The notes: a model not told the origin generated them from the sequence alone. Shown: positions 9,359 to 16,880, counted from the stretch's first letter. The stretch: 47,579 bases of DNA from Polaribacter porphyrae (GCF_002954685.1 NZ_MSCN01000001.1:3146920-3194498); one strand, 5' to 3'. Translations and numbers: made by a program.

Positions 9359-12091
9359 CTAACTATTAAAAACACTATCGATAACTGCTCTGTGACGCTT
9401 TTTAAAACGTGTACTAGAGCCTGCAGCTGGTACAGCATAATATTTACGAGAACGAACACTTAAATTTTTCAATTCAAAACGTTGCAACATGTAACTCCAA
9501 GCTCCCATGTTTCTTGGTTCTTCTTGTGCCCAAATGTACTCTTCTACATTTGGATACCTGTCTATAATCTTTTGAATCTTTTCTTTATGCAAAGGGAATA
9601 ATTGCTCAATTCGAATTAAGGCAATATCTTCTCTATTTAGTTCTTCTCTTTCTGCTAGTAAATCATAATAAAATTTACCCATACAGAACACCATTTTCTT
9701 AACTCCATCAATGTTTAGTGTATCATCTATAACCTCTTGGAATTCACCTGTTGCTAACTCTTCTATAGAATTAATGGCTTTTGGATGACGTAATAAACTT
9801 TTTGGTGTGAACACAATTAAAGGTTTTCTGTAATCACGTTTCATTTGGCGACGCAATAAATGATAGAAATTTGCAGGAGTTGTACAATTTGCAACAGTCA
9901 TATTATCTTCTGCACATAATTGCAAATAACGCTCAATCCTTGCAGATGAATGCTCTGAGCCTTGCCCTTCATATCCATGAGGTAATAGAACTACAATTCC
10001 ATTTTGAACTTTCCATTTATCTTCAGCAGCAGAAATATATTGATCAAACATTATTTGAGCTCCGTTTGAAAAATCTCCAAATTGAGCTTCCCAAATAGTT
10101 AAAGTATTTGGATTGGCCATTGCATAACCATAATCGAAACCTAAAACTCCATATTCAGATAATAACGAATTGTAAATTGTCATTTCTCCTTTATTATTTG
10201 GGTTTGTATTTAACAGGTTAATTCTTTCTTCAGTTTTTTCATCACGTAAAATAGCGTGTCTGTGAGAAAAAGTTCCCCTTTCAACATCTTGCCCAGAAAT
10301 ACGAACATTAAAACCTTCTTCCATTAAAGAACCATAGGCTAAATTTTCTGCCATTCCCCAATCTAATTCGTTGGTTTCAAAAACCATTTTAGTTCTACCT
10401 TTTAAGATACGTTCTGCTTTTCTTACAAAATTTGCACCTTCAGGAACTGTTGATACCACTTTAGCAATACCTTTTAATTTATCAACAGGGTATGTTGTAT
10501 CCAAAGAAGTTAACATAGCTTCTTGGTCTTCTCTTTCAAAACCTTCCCAAGTAGATTTCATGAATTCTTTAACCTTTGAAGTTTTATCTTCTTTAGATTT
10601 ATCAAATTCATGGTTTAGCATTTCTTTAAACTCATTGGTAATTTCTTCAACATAATCTTTATCAATAGAGCCTTCTTTTATCAATTTTTCTGCATAGATG
10701 GCTTTTGGATTTTTATGTTTTGAAATTGCCTTATATAATTTTGGTTGTGTAAAACGAGGCTCATCACCTTCATTATGTCCATATTTTCTATATCCTAATA
10801 AATCAATAAAAATATCGGTTTTAAACTTCATTCTAAATTCTAGAGCCATTTGCATTGCATGGCATACAGCTTCTGTATCATCAGCATTAACATGTAAAAC
10901 AGGGGAGAGGGTTACTTTACCAACATCTGTGCAATAAGTGCTTGAACGTGCATCTAAATAGTTGGTAGTAAATCCTATTTGATTATTTACCACAATATGA
11001 ACTGTTCCTCCAGTTTTATAACCATTTAGTTTTGCCATTTGTACTATTTCATAAGCAATTCCTTGCCCAGCAATAGCTGCATCTCCATGTATTACAATTG
11101 GTAAAATTTTACTTGAATCGCCATCATATTTTCTATCAATTTTTGCTCTTGTAATTCCTTCTGCAACAGCTGCAACAGTTTCTAAATGTGATGGGTTTGG
11201 AACCAAATTCATTTTGATTTCATTACCATCTCTATAGGTTTTGCTCAATGTTAAGCCTAAATGATATTTTACATCACCATCTATATCTTCATCTTCAAAA
11301 TCTTTACCTTCAAATTCACTAAAAAGATCTCTAACAGGTTTTTTAAAGATATTTACTAAAGTATTTAAACGACCTCTGTGAGCCATTCCTAAAACACATT
11401 CTTTAACACCAAATTTTTCAGCAGCTTCTCTTAACATAACACTAATTCCAGGAATTAGTGTTTCTCCACCTTCTAATGAAAAACGTTTTTGACCAACATA
11501 CTTTGTTTGTAAAAAACTTTCAAAAGTAACAGCTTGATTTAATTTTGATAAAATGTACTTTTTAGAATCTACAGAGTATTTAGGGTGATTATCATTATCA
11601 TTTAAACGATTTTGCCACCACTTTAACTTTTCAGGATTACGCATATACATATATTCAACTCCAATTGAATCGCAATATATTCTCTTTAAGTTTTCTATGA
11701 TATTTGAGAGGGAAGTTTTTCCAAGCCCTAGAATTTCTCCAGCAGAAAATTCTTTATCTAAATCGTTTTCGGATAAACCAAAATTTTCGATAGCTAAAGT
11801 AGGTTGATATTGCCTTCTTTCTCTAACTGGATTTGTTTTTGTAAATAAATGACCTCGAGTTCTATAACCGTTAATTAAATCTATCACTAAAAACTCTTTA
11901 CGAACTTCTAAAGGTATTTCTGCAGTTGAATTATCATTATCTGTGAGAGAATAATTTTCATTGGCTAAATCATAACCTTGAAAAAAACTTCTCCAACTAG
12001 GTTCAACAGAATCTGGATTAATTAAATATTGGTCATATAAATCGGCTATAAAGCCAGTATGTGCTGCGTTTAGGAACGAAAATTTATCCAT
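9359..12091 (-). CDS. sucA: 2-oxoglutarate dehydrogenase E1 component
   Basis: A 910-residue thiamine-diphosphate enzyme that decarboxylates 2-oxoglutarate and transfers the succinyl unit to E2 in the TCA cycle. The N-terminus (SFLNAAHTGFIADLYDQYL) is the short E2-binding segment of SucA proteins. The thiamine pyrophosphate motif GDAAIAGQG to VVNNQIGFTT is near residues 337-380, and HRGRLN, a pyrimidine-domain region (HSSARIERYLQL) and a C-terminal domain with EEPRNMGAW are as in the family. Length is normal. It is the first gene of the sucA-odhB operon. Confidence 0.97.
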   Translation of the reverse strand: MDKFSFLNAAHTGFIADLYDQYLINPDSVEPSWRSFFQGYDLANENYSLTDNDNSTAEIPLEVRKEFLVIDLINGYRTRGHLFTKTNPVRERRQYQPTLAIENFGLSENDLDKEFSAGEILGLGKTSLSNIIENLKRIYCDSIGVEYMYMRNPEKLKWWQNRLNDNDNHPKYSVDSKKYILSKLNQAVTFESFLQTKYVGQKRFSLEGGETLIPGISVMLREAAEKFGVKECVLGMAHRGRLNTLVNIFKKPVRDLFSEFEGKDFEDEDIDGDVKYHLGLTLSKTYRDGNEIKMNLVPNPSHLETVAAVAEGITRAKIDRKYDGDSSKILPIVIHGDAAIAGQGIAYEIVQMAKLNGYKTGGTVHIVVNNQIGFTTNYLDARSSTYCTDVGKVTLSPVLHVNADDTEAVCHAMQMALEFRMKFKTDIFIDLLGYRKYGHNEGDEPRFTQPKLYKAISKHKNPKAIYAEKLIKEGSIDKDYVEEITNEFKEMLNHEFDKSKEDKTSKVKEFMKSTWEGFEREDQEAMLTSLDTTYPVDKLKGIAKVVSTVPEGANFVRKAERILKGRTKMVFETNELDWGMAENLAYGSLMEEGFNVRISGQDVERGTFSHRHAILRDEKTEERINLLNTNPNNKGEMTIYNSLLSEYGVLGFDYGYAMANPNTLTIWEAQFGDFSNGAQIMFDQYISAAEDKWKVQNGIVVLLPHGYEGQGSEHSSARIERYLQLCAEDNMTVANCTTPANFYHLLRRQMKRDYRKPLIVFTPKSLLRHPKAINSIEELATGEFQEVIDDTLNIDGVKKMVFCMGKFYYDLLAEREELNREDIALIRIEQLFPLHKEKIQKIIDRYPNVEEYIWAQEEPRNMGAWSYMLQRFELKNLSVRSRKYYAVPAAGSSTRFKKRHRAVIDSVFNS

Positions 12092-12130
12092 ACAATAGTT
12101 TATGCTTTTTATATAAGCTAATTATTACAG

Positions 12131-12138
12131 CAAAAATA
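12131..12138 (-). promoter_or_regulatory. Candidate -7 element upstream of sucA
   Basis: On the minus strand TATTTTTG fits TAnnTTTG and lies 40 bases upstream of the sucA ATG. A clear -33 TTTG is missing, so confidence is low. Confidence 0.3.
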
Positions 12139-12216
12139 CAATTTTAACAATAAAGACTTGTTTATTTTTAATAATAAAAAGACTTAAACTTTTATTAAAA
12201 AAAGTTTTAAAAAGTA

Positions 12217-12247
12217 TTTGGCAATATTTTAAAAAAATATATATTTG
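12217..12247 (+). promoter_or_regulatory. Bacteroidota-type promoter of tRNA-Asn
   Basis: TTTG at 12217-12220 and TATATTTG at 12240-12247 are separated by 19 bases, an exact fit to the Bacteroidota housekeeping promoter TTTG-N19-21-TAnnTTTG. The tRNA begins 31 bases past the -7 element. Confidence 0.85.
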
Positions 12248-12278
12248 CACTCGCAAAACCCAAGCATGGGATGCAAAT

Positions 12279-12352
12279 TCCTCCTTAGCTCAGTTGGTTA
12301 GAGCATCTGACTGTTAATCAGAGGGTCCTTGGTTCGAGTCCAAGAGGGGGAG
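12279..12352 (+). tRNA. tRNA-Asn (anticodon GTT)
   Basis: A 74-base cloverleaf. The acceptor stem pairs TCCTCCT with AGGGGGA (one T-G wobble); the D arm is GCTCAGTTGGTTAGAGC; the anticodon stem TCTGA/TCAGA carries loop CTGTTAA with anticodon GTT at 12313-12315; the T stem CTTGG/CCAAG carries TTCGAGT. The discriminator base is G. No CCA is encoded. Its 3' side borders the accessory region, so it may have served as an integration site. Confidence 0.97.
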
Positions 12353-12363
12353 CTTTTCTAGAC

Positions 12364-12390
12364 ACCTCACCATTTTGGTGAGGTTTTTTT
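12364..12390 (+). terminator. Rho-independent terminator of tRNA-Asn
   Basis: A 9-bp stem ACCTCACCA/TGGTGAGGT with a 3-base loop, ending in seven Ts (12384-12390), 11 bases after the tRNA. Confidence 0.92.
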
Positions 12391-12551
12391 ATTTCCAATC
12401 TTCGGAAACCCTTATGTTTACTAACAATTATCGCTATCAGTTCATTCAAAGAAGCGGCATAGCTTAAAACCAAAGCTACTTTTTTGTTCTCAAACCACCT
12501 AATATTTATTTAGAAAATATGGTTTGGAATGATTTATGTTGTACTAATATC

Positions 12552-12583
12552 ACACAAATTGTGTTATAATTTGTGTATATTTG
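12552..12583 (+). promoter_or_regulatory. Promoter with overlapping inverted-repeat operator for the TA pair
   Basis: A 9-bp perfect inverted repeat ACACAAATT/AATTTGTGT with a 7-base spacer (12552-12576) abuts and shares its last base with TATATTTG (12576-12583), a perfect TAnnTTTG. The antitoxin ATG is 21 bases further on. An operator placed on the promoter is the usual way type II TA operons repress themselves, so binding by the antitoxin or the complex is likely but inferred. Confidence 0.6.
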
Positions 12584-12604
12584 TTAGAGTAATCATTTAT
12601 AATT

Positions 12605-12856
12605 ATGGGAACAGTTGAATTAAAAAATAAATTAGTTGATATTATTAACTCATCAGATGATAAGTTTTTGCGTATGGTAAATGCTTTACATATCAGTTAT
12701 TCCTCTGAAGAAAAATCATCAGATTTTTATGATGAACTTCCTGCAGAAATTCAAGATTTACTTATGGAAAGCAGATTACAAGCTCGCCAAGGAAAAGTTC
12801 GACCTCACAAAAAAGTGATGGCTGACTTCCGTAAACAATACGGAATTACTGGATAG
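12605..12856 (+). CDS. Type II antitoxin (partner of RelE/ParE-like toxin)
   Basis: An 83-residue protein directly upstream of a RelE/ParE-type gene, with 4 bases between them. Residues 1-35 look helical and may be the DNA-binding or dimerisation part. The C-terminal third (LPAEIQDLLMESRLQARQG, KVMADFRKQYG) is a charged helix-rich tail of the kind that wraps around toxins; this composition is common for flavobacterial antitoxins next to RelE-like toxins. No classical ribbon-helix-helix pattern is obvious, so the DNA-binding family is not assigned. The promoter carries an inverted repeat suited to autoregulation. Confidence 0.75.
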   Translation: MGTVELKNKLVDIINSSDDKFLRMVNALHISYSSEEKSSDFYDELPAEIQDLLMESRLQARQGKVRPHKKVMADFRKQYGITG

Positions 12857-12860
12857 TAAT

Positions 12861-13172
12861 ATGAATGTTATTTGGACTCCCTCTGCTGAATTATCCTATG
12901 CAAAAGAATTAAAAAAGATTAGTGATAAGTGGACTATTACTCAAATCATTAACTTTATGGATTTAGTTGACAATTTTGTTGACAAACTTGAATCTGGTAT
13001 TATTCAAGGTAAAATTTCAGAAAAAACTAATATGAGGTCTTTTGTTATTTCTAAGCAGACGACTTTATATTTTGATATTTTTGAAGACACTCAAACTATT
13101 GAACTTCTTTTATTCTGGAATAATAAAGACAACCCTAAAGACCTAAAAAGATTTTTAAATTATAAAAAATAA
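12861..13172 (+). CDS. RelE/ParE superfamily toxin
   Basis: A 103-residue protein of the standard toxin length. It opens with the family-type strand and helix (VIWTPSAELSYAKELKKI), has a central NMRSFVISKQTTLYFDI strand pair and ends with TIELLLFWNNKDNPKDLKRF, the ExLxxFWNxRxxP pattern typical of this fold. RelE members cut mRNA at the ribosome and ParE members poison gyrase; the sequence does not tell which. It is the second gene of a TA operon beside tRNA-Asn and probably stabilises the island. Confidence 0.82.
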   Translation: MNVIWTPSAELSYAKELKKISDKWTITQIINFMDLVDNFVDKLESGIIQGKISEKTNMRSFVISKQTTLYFDIFEDTQTIELLLFWNNKDNPKDLKRFLNYKK

Positions 13173-13198
13173 TAGATTATATCTCTCCATTATTTTTT
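13165..13198. terminator. Weak AT-only bidirectional terminator
   Basis: AAAAATAAT (13165-13173) and ATTATTTTT (13189-13197) form a 9-bp A/T stem between the convergent toxin gene and recombinase fragment. The T-rich flanks serve both strands. The lack of GC makes it weak. Confidence 0.35.
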
Positions 13199-13201
13199 AC
13201 T

Positions 13202-13402
13202 TTATTTAATACCTTCAAAATTCACACTTCCTTTTTCTAAAGATTTTTTAAAGAAGTAAAAATCTTCTCTTAATTTTTTTATTGACTCCTTAAGTTCATT
13301 GTGATTTTCTACAGAAGAAGCATAACCAAGCACATCTAACCATTCGGTATAGCTTTCTATCAATGTGATAAATGAGGTGCTTTTTAGCAGTAGTTTCTTC
13401 AT
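13202..13402 (-). pseudogene. N-terminal stub of a tyrosine recombinase (integrase)
   Basis: A 66-codon reading frame. Its first 30 residues (MKKLLLKSTSFITLIESYTE, then WLDVLGYASSV) resemble the start of the SAM-like N-terminal domain of flavobacterial XerC/D-type recombinases, where a similar phrase leads into YN..HLREF. After residue 31 the similarity stops and a charged helix of unrelated look runs to the stop. No catalytic domain (R...HxxR...Y) is present anywhere nearby. I read this as a truncated integrase whose end was replaced by other DNA; a small intact protein that borrowed the N-domain is the alternative. The family match is from memory of the motif. Confidence 0.5.
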
Positions 13403-13455
13403 TTTTATGCTGAACTTATTTCAGTATCTTTTTGTTGATTTTCTATGTATTGGGT

Positions 13456-13580
13456 GTCGAGCCTCTCGACCTTGCTTGTGTTTTTAGTTTTTGTGGCGAG
13501 GTACTTACAACTGTTTGATTTATTGAGTTTTACCCTCGCCACTTTTAAAATGGCGAACTCTGGCGGTCGGGAAGCCCGAC
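13456..13580. repeat. Cluster of nested GC-rich palindromes
   Basis: Several hairpins lie within 125 bases. GTCGAG-CCT-CTCGAC is at 13456-13470 and GTCGGG-AAG-CCCGAC at 13566-13580. Between them GTGGCGAGG (13493-13501) can pair with CCTCGCCAC (13534-13542), and TCGCCA (13536-13541) can instead pair with TGGCGA (13551-13556), so the two inner stems exclude each other. The stretch is clearly richer in G and C than its surroundings and no gene is visible in it. Confidence 0.7.
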
Positions 13581-13593
13581 AGCTAGGTAAAAA

Positions 13594-13823
13594 TCACTTT
13601 GTTTCTTTACTTAAAGAGGTCTGCGACTCCATTTTTTCAATACAGAAATTGAGTGCTGAATTGATACTATTCTCTAATTCTTGAAACTCATTGGCATCAA
13701 CAATTTCATAGGTAAAAGAATCGCTGTCGATATCCTTTCTTCTTTTGATATATCCGATTTACAAGACATAAACAACAAAATAGTGCAATAAAGTAATACT
13801 CTTAATAATTCTATTTTTTTCAT
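13594..13823 (-). pseudogene. Frameshifted small lipoprotein gene, candidate immunity gene
   Basis: Starting from ATG at 13823, frame one gives a signal sequence with lipobox (LLYCTILLFMSC, then KSDISKEE) and then runs into nonsense ending about 49 codons in. A shift of one base in the purine-rich stretch near 13730-13742 opens a second frame, KDIDSDSFTYEIVDANEFQE, that continues cleanly to TGA at 13594-13596. Repaired, it would be an outer- or inner-membrane lipoprotein of about 75 residues. It starts 12 bases after the stop of the orphan RHS tip on the same strand, the position expected of an immunity gene. A single-base sequencing error is the other explanation. Confidence 0.65.
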
Positions 13824-13835
13824 AACTATTTAAAC

Positions 13836-14798
13836 TTAAAATTGAGCTTTCAAAAAAGTATTCAAAGCATCTTTACCAATATTTGATGTCGCAGTTGTAC
13901 CTATAAAATTAGTTTTTTTACCATTCGATACTTTATGCATATCAGGTCCACTAAAACCTATTGACAATTTACCCTTATATGAATCAATTGCATAAATAGG
14001 AACATTAAAACTATTTGAGGCATTAAGATCTTTTGTTGAGGTTCCTGGAGTGTTAACTTTACCTGGATCAGAAGTTAAATTATGAGAATGTACTTGACCT
14101 AGTAATATATTCTTACCTCCTTTTACAGTTTGAACTCCATTAGCTTTGGTATCTACTGACATTGTTGTCTCTCCGTCTACACCATCATTTCCTCTAATAG
14201 CTGTAACTTCTGCTGTAGGATTTCCTTCACTGTAAGGATCTGTTTTTAAAACTATATAAGTTTGTCTTTCTGCAGTTTGATCTGAAACAGTTTCATTATT
14301 TACATCGTCTATACTAGATCTAATTGTTTTATTATCTATAGTTACAACACTACTAGAAGACTGGAGTTGTGCTGTAGCTTTTAGTGATTTGGTAGAACCA
14401 CCATTTCCAGATTTTATATCGTTAAAATCTTCTTTATGGATAACTCTTATGTTGTTAGATGCTGCACCGTCTTCACCTAATAATTTTCCTGTTTTTGCAT
14501 CAAGATACCAATCAACTGGAGCCATACCATCGGGGTCAATAAAATATATAGGATTGTTAAAAGCATAATTATAAGGAGAATGCCTACGCATTTGCTCAGC
14601 CAAGGGGTCAAGATTCATCCATCTTCCAAGTGCGGCATCATAATTACGAGCACCGAAGTCGTGCCATTCTAGTCCAAGTTCGTCATTTAACTCCATCCCA
14701 TTGTAGCCAAACTTCTGCGCCAAAGAATTTCCATTACTCGTAGTTACGTTATTATACCCTTTATGTTTTAAGCCGAATGGATAGTCATCTAAGGTCAT
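13836..14798 (-). CDS. Orphan RHS C-terminal tip with JAB-like toxin domain
   Basis: A 320-residue protein that begins abruptly inside the RHS core: [14 protein letters not shown] at residues 5-18 equals the YYPFGLKH block deep in both full RHS-B proteins of this window. The core end follows ([30 protein letters not shown]). The tip of about 225 residues is unlike the other two. It has HSH at 237-239 and S254-x-x-D257, the pattern of JAMM/JAB metalloproteases as seen in RHS-linked DUF4329 domains, although the spacing is long. There is no signal peptide, so alone it is probably not exported; it looks like a displaced tip kept as a recombination donor. The next gene is a broken lipoprotein gene. 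Confidence 0.7.
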   Translation of the reverse strand: MTLDDYPFGLKHKGYNNVTTSNGNSLAQKFGYNGMELNDELGLEWHDFGARNYDAALGRWMNLDPLAEQMRRHSPYNYAFNNPIYFIDPDGMAPVDWYLDAKTGKLLGEDGAASNNIRVIHKEDFNDIKSGNGGSTKSLKATAQLQSSSSVVTIDNKTIRSSIDDVNNETVSDQTAERQTYIVLKTDPYSEGNPTAEVTAIRGNDGVDGETTMSVDTKANGVQTVKGGKNILLGQVHSHNLTSDPGKVNTPGTSTKDLNASNSFNVPIYAIDSYKGKLSIGFSGPDMHKVSNGKKTNFIGTTATSNIGKDALNTFLKAQF

Positions 14799-14917
14799 TT
14801 TTTTGACCTTTTAACAATTTTTACAACCTTTATCTAGGTTTTAATACGGTATTTTCAAAGAACTTATACTTTTGATAATAATTTTCAATTTAGAATTATT
14901 ATCCATTCTTTATTTTA

Positions 14918-15355
14918 TTATCTACTTCTAAATCTTGATCTATCTATTCCTTTACCTTTTTCTAATTCTTTTCTTTTTCGCGTTTTTTCAAGTTCTTTCA
15001 TTCGATTCTTCATCTTCATTTCATGTTTAAGTTCATGAATTTTTCGAATCTTAATTTTCTCTTTAACTAATTCAAGATTTCTACTCTGATGAAATACTCC
15101 AATAATTTTTACAATTCGTGTTTTTTCGTTTACTAAATAATGAACTGTAAATGGAAAAGAAGAACTTAAAATAGCTCTTCTATGATTATTTTCTACTTGC
15201 TTAAATAGTTTTGGGTTTTCTTTTAATTCAAGTTTTATTTTTTGAAAGGATTTTTTAAATCGTTGACCTAAATCTAATTCTTTAGACCTATAAAAAGTAA
15301 AAGCCTTGTTTAATTCTGAAATTGATTCCTTTGTGTATTTAATTTTATAATCCAA
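14918..15355 (-). CDS. ParE-like toxin with long basic tail
   Basis: A 145-residue protein. Residues 1-100 fit the ParE/RelE fold: IKYTKESISELNKAFTFYR at the start, a mid-protein RRAILSSSFPFTVHYLV strand pair and TRIVKIIGVFHQSRN at the end. Known ParE toxins inhibit gyrase. The last 45 residues are an unusual stretch of Lys, Arg and Glu (MKMKNRMKELEKTRKRKELE) with no family counterpart, about 50 percent longer than normal. The start codon is TTG, four bases after the antitoxin stop; no in-frame ATG exists near it. Coupled translation with the antitoxin is likely. Confidence 0.75.
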   Translation of the reverse strand: MDYKIKYTKESISELNKAFTFYRSKELDLGQRFKKSFQKIKLELKENPKLFKQVENNHRRAILSSSFPFTVHYLVNEKTRIVKIIGVFHQSRNLELVKEKIKIRKIHELKHEMKMKNRMKELEKTRKRKELEKGKGIDRSRFRSR

Positions 15356-15359
15356 CTTT

Positions 15360-15530
15360 TTATGATTCCATTTTTTGTAATTCCTCTAAATAAAATTCTA
15401 AATCTTCATCATCAATTAAATTCTCTTCATTTTCTGCATCTTTAATTCGTTGAGCAATAACTCGCTGACGTTCTTTATCAAATTCTTCTTTGGAAACTTC
15501 TTTATCTCCGTTATAATATTTATCACTCAT
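15360..15530 (-). CDS. Small acidic antitoxin partner of ParE-like toxin
   Basis: A 56-residue reading frame (MSDKYYNGDKEVSKEEF at the start, DLEFYLEELQKMES at the end). It is short, strongly acidic and predicted to be mostly helical, and its stop is four bases before the toxin TTG start. Small acidic proteins placed directly ahead of a ParE gene are typically antitoxins. No DNA-binding motif can be seen. Its ATG lies only 28 bases after the stop of the IS1-family transposase on the same strand. Confidence 0.7.
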   Translation of the reverse strand: MSDKYYNGDKEVSKEEFDKERQRVIAQRIKDAENEENLIDDEDLEFYLEELQKMES

Positions 15531-15558
15531 AATCTAAATATAACATAATTTTCAATTT

Positions 15559-16215
15559 CTATCCCCAAAAATAAATTTTCAAATGAGCTTCCAAATATTT
15601 TTGATTTCTTGTAAAACAAATTGTCTTTCTTGATAATCGTTTTATGTGAGTTCGTAAATTCAAATTCATTCTCTCAATTCTGTTTGTACAATATTGAAAT
15701 CTCTTATGAATTTCTTTCGGAATTATAGTTGGATAAATATTCAATTTATCTGTATAAATTCTTTTAGGATGAAGTAGAAGTATTTTATCTATAACAAATC
15801 TTAAATTTTCTGTATTCCTACTACCAACTGTAAAACTAATCACATTTTTGGTGTTTTGTTCGATAGCATAGGTCAAATAATTTCTAACATCCTTATTTCC
15901 AATTCTTATAAATATCTCATCAACTTCAAATTTACAGCCAAACTTATTAAAATATGGAATTTTAATTTGTTTACTAATCTTTAGCATCCTTGATAAAACA
16001 GTTTTATTAGAAATATTTAATATTCTAGCAATACTTCTTACTCCACAACTTTCTTTCAATAAAGTAGAAATGAATTTGTTTGTTTCTGATTTATAAGCTT
16101 GATAAGTATAATCTGATTGAAAATAACGCTGACAGTTTTTACAATAGAACCGTTGTTTATTATCTCGTAACCCTTTTTTGATATAATTCTTTGAATTACA
16201 TTTTTTACATTCCAT
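15559..16215 (-). CDS. IS1-family transposase, copy 1
   Basis: About 218 residues from the ATG at 16215. An upstream in-frame TTG at 16239 lies in the repeat-like leader and is rejected because copy 2 begins at the equivalent ATG. It has a zinc-ribbon start (MECKKC, then CKNC), a helix-turn-helix (RSIARILNISNKTVLSRMLK) and an IS1-type DDE core: Asp in FEVDE, Asp in YTDKLN and Glu in NRIERMNLNLR, with 24 residues between the last two as in IS1. The C-terminus (RLSRKTICFTRNQKYLEAHL) is near identical to copy 2 at 36525-37181. The frame is intact, so the enzyme may be active. Confidence 0.9.
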   Translation of the reverse strand: MECKKCNSKNYIKKGLRDNKQRFYCKNCQRYFQSDYTYQAYKSETNKFISTLLKESCGVRSIARILNISNKTVLSRMLKISKQIKIPYFNKFGCKFEVDEIFIRIGNKDVRNYLTYAIEQNTKNVISFTVGSRNTENLRFVIDKILLLHPKRIYTDKLNIYPTIIPKEIHKRFQYCTNRIERMNLNLRTHIKRLSRKTICFTRNQKYLEAHLKIYFWG

Positions 16216-16409
16216 AGCACTTACTTTTTCAAGCGCCAATTTACTACATTAAGCTTATACAAACCTATATTTTATAAGCTCTAACGAATTTTAATATTTC
16301 AAAGAACATAAGATACTGTCCTTTTTAGATCAGTATCTTTTTATTAACTAACTGATATTAAGAAATTTTAATTTCTAAAATCATAAAAGTGCCAATTTAC
16401 TACACTACC
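15559..16409 (-). mobile_element. IS1-family element, copy 1 (left side defined, right end not found)
   Basis: The upstream end is GGTAGTGTAGTAAATTGGCA (minus strand, from 16409). A second, similar direct repeat (TAATGTAGTAAATTGGCG, from 16252) lies 157 bases further in, just ahead of the transposase. The leader between holds a stem-loop GATACTG...CAGTATC (16310-16335). After the transposase stop no matching inverted repeat can be seen before the antitoxin gene begins 28 bases later, so the element may have lost its right end. Confidence 0.65.
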
Positions 16410-16489
16410 AACGTAAATAAGCCTCAATTAAGAGACTTATTCATATTTTAACCAACTGATTATCAGTGTTTATTTTTAATCATTTTTCA

Positions 16490-16529
16490 AAAGTGCCAGT
16501 TTAGGACATTACCAGTTTAGGACACTACC
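16490..16529 (-). repeat. Tandem 16-bp IS-end repeat
   Basis: On the minus strand GGTAGTGTCCTAAACT (16529-16514) is followed directly by GGTAATGTCCTAAACT (16513-16498) and then GGCACTTT. This is an IS1-type terminal sequence whose outer 16 bases are duplicated. No transposase of this second type remains. Confidence 0.65.
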
Positions 16530-16557
16530 TTCAGTAGTGATAATTTCTAAAATCATA

Positions 16558-16581
16558 AAAGTGCTAATTTACTACACTACC
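16558..16581 (-). repeat. Detached IS1-type end inside the immunity-like gene
   Basis: GGTAGTGTAGTAAATTAGCA (minus, from 16581) followed by CTTTTATGATTTTAGAAATT copies the outer end of IS1-family copy 1 (16409 down to about 16369) with one base changed in the end repeat. The TAG stop of the membrane-protein gene lies inside it. Confidence 0.75.
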
Positions 16582-16880
16582 CCTAACATTACCCAAATTA
16601 TTTTAACAATAAAGAAAAGGATAAAAATGATACTTAAAGAATTAACTATAATCCATTTCCTTTTTGAAATTTTTTTTTTATTAGAATTTATTAGAATCAA
16701 ATTTTTAATCGAAAAAAATACTGATAAAAAAAGAAAAGGATAAAATACATATATTGTTATTAACCCCAGAATTTTTCTATAATAATCTCTATCCAAAATG
16801 TTAGGTATAAAATATATAACCAAGACAATAGATAAAAAAAATAATGAAAAAAAAGTTTGTTTTTTTAATTTATTAATCAT
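16572..16880 (-). CDS. Three-helix membrane protein, candidate RHS immunity protein (3' end replaced by IS end)
   Basis: A 102-residue protein with three hydrophobic helices (about 10-30, 38-60, 76-98) separated by short basic loops, so an inner-membrane location is likely. Its ATG overlaps the RHS-B1 stop in the form ATGA, a sign of translational coupling, and it follows a toxin tip; that is where immunity genes sit in polymorphic toxin loci. The final codons (VMLGVV, stop) run into the IS1-type end at 16581, so the original C-terminus has probably been cut off. No family is recognised; immunity is inferred from position. Confidence 0.6.
   Translation of the reverse strand: MINKLKKQTFFSLFFLSIVLVIYFIPNILDRDYYRKILGLITIYVFYPFLFLSVFFSIKNLILINSNKKKISKRKWIIVNSLSIIFILFFIVKIIWVMLGVV

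Noticed and set aside
12391..12510. Minus-strand open frame of about 60 codons running into the tRNA (contains SYAASLNELIAIIVSKHKG).
   Set aside because: It has no start codon and its last third is translated tRNA sequence (APPLGLEPRTL is a typical artefact). It could be the relic of an older gene, but nothing identifies it.
13445..13684. Plus-strand frame of 79 codons.
   Set aside because: It crosses the palindrome cluster and is antisense to the frameshifted lipoprotein gene; composition and context do not suggest a real protein.
15559..16239. Longer transposase starting at TTG 16239.
   Set aside because: The extra eight residues come from the repeat-like leader; copy 2 starts at the ATG equivalent to 16215.
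16537..16743. Plus-strand frame of 68 codons.
   Set aside because: It is antisense to the membrane-protein gene and made of AT-rich, low-complexity codons.
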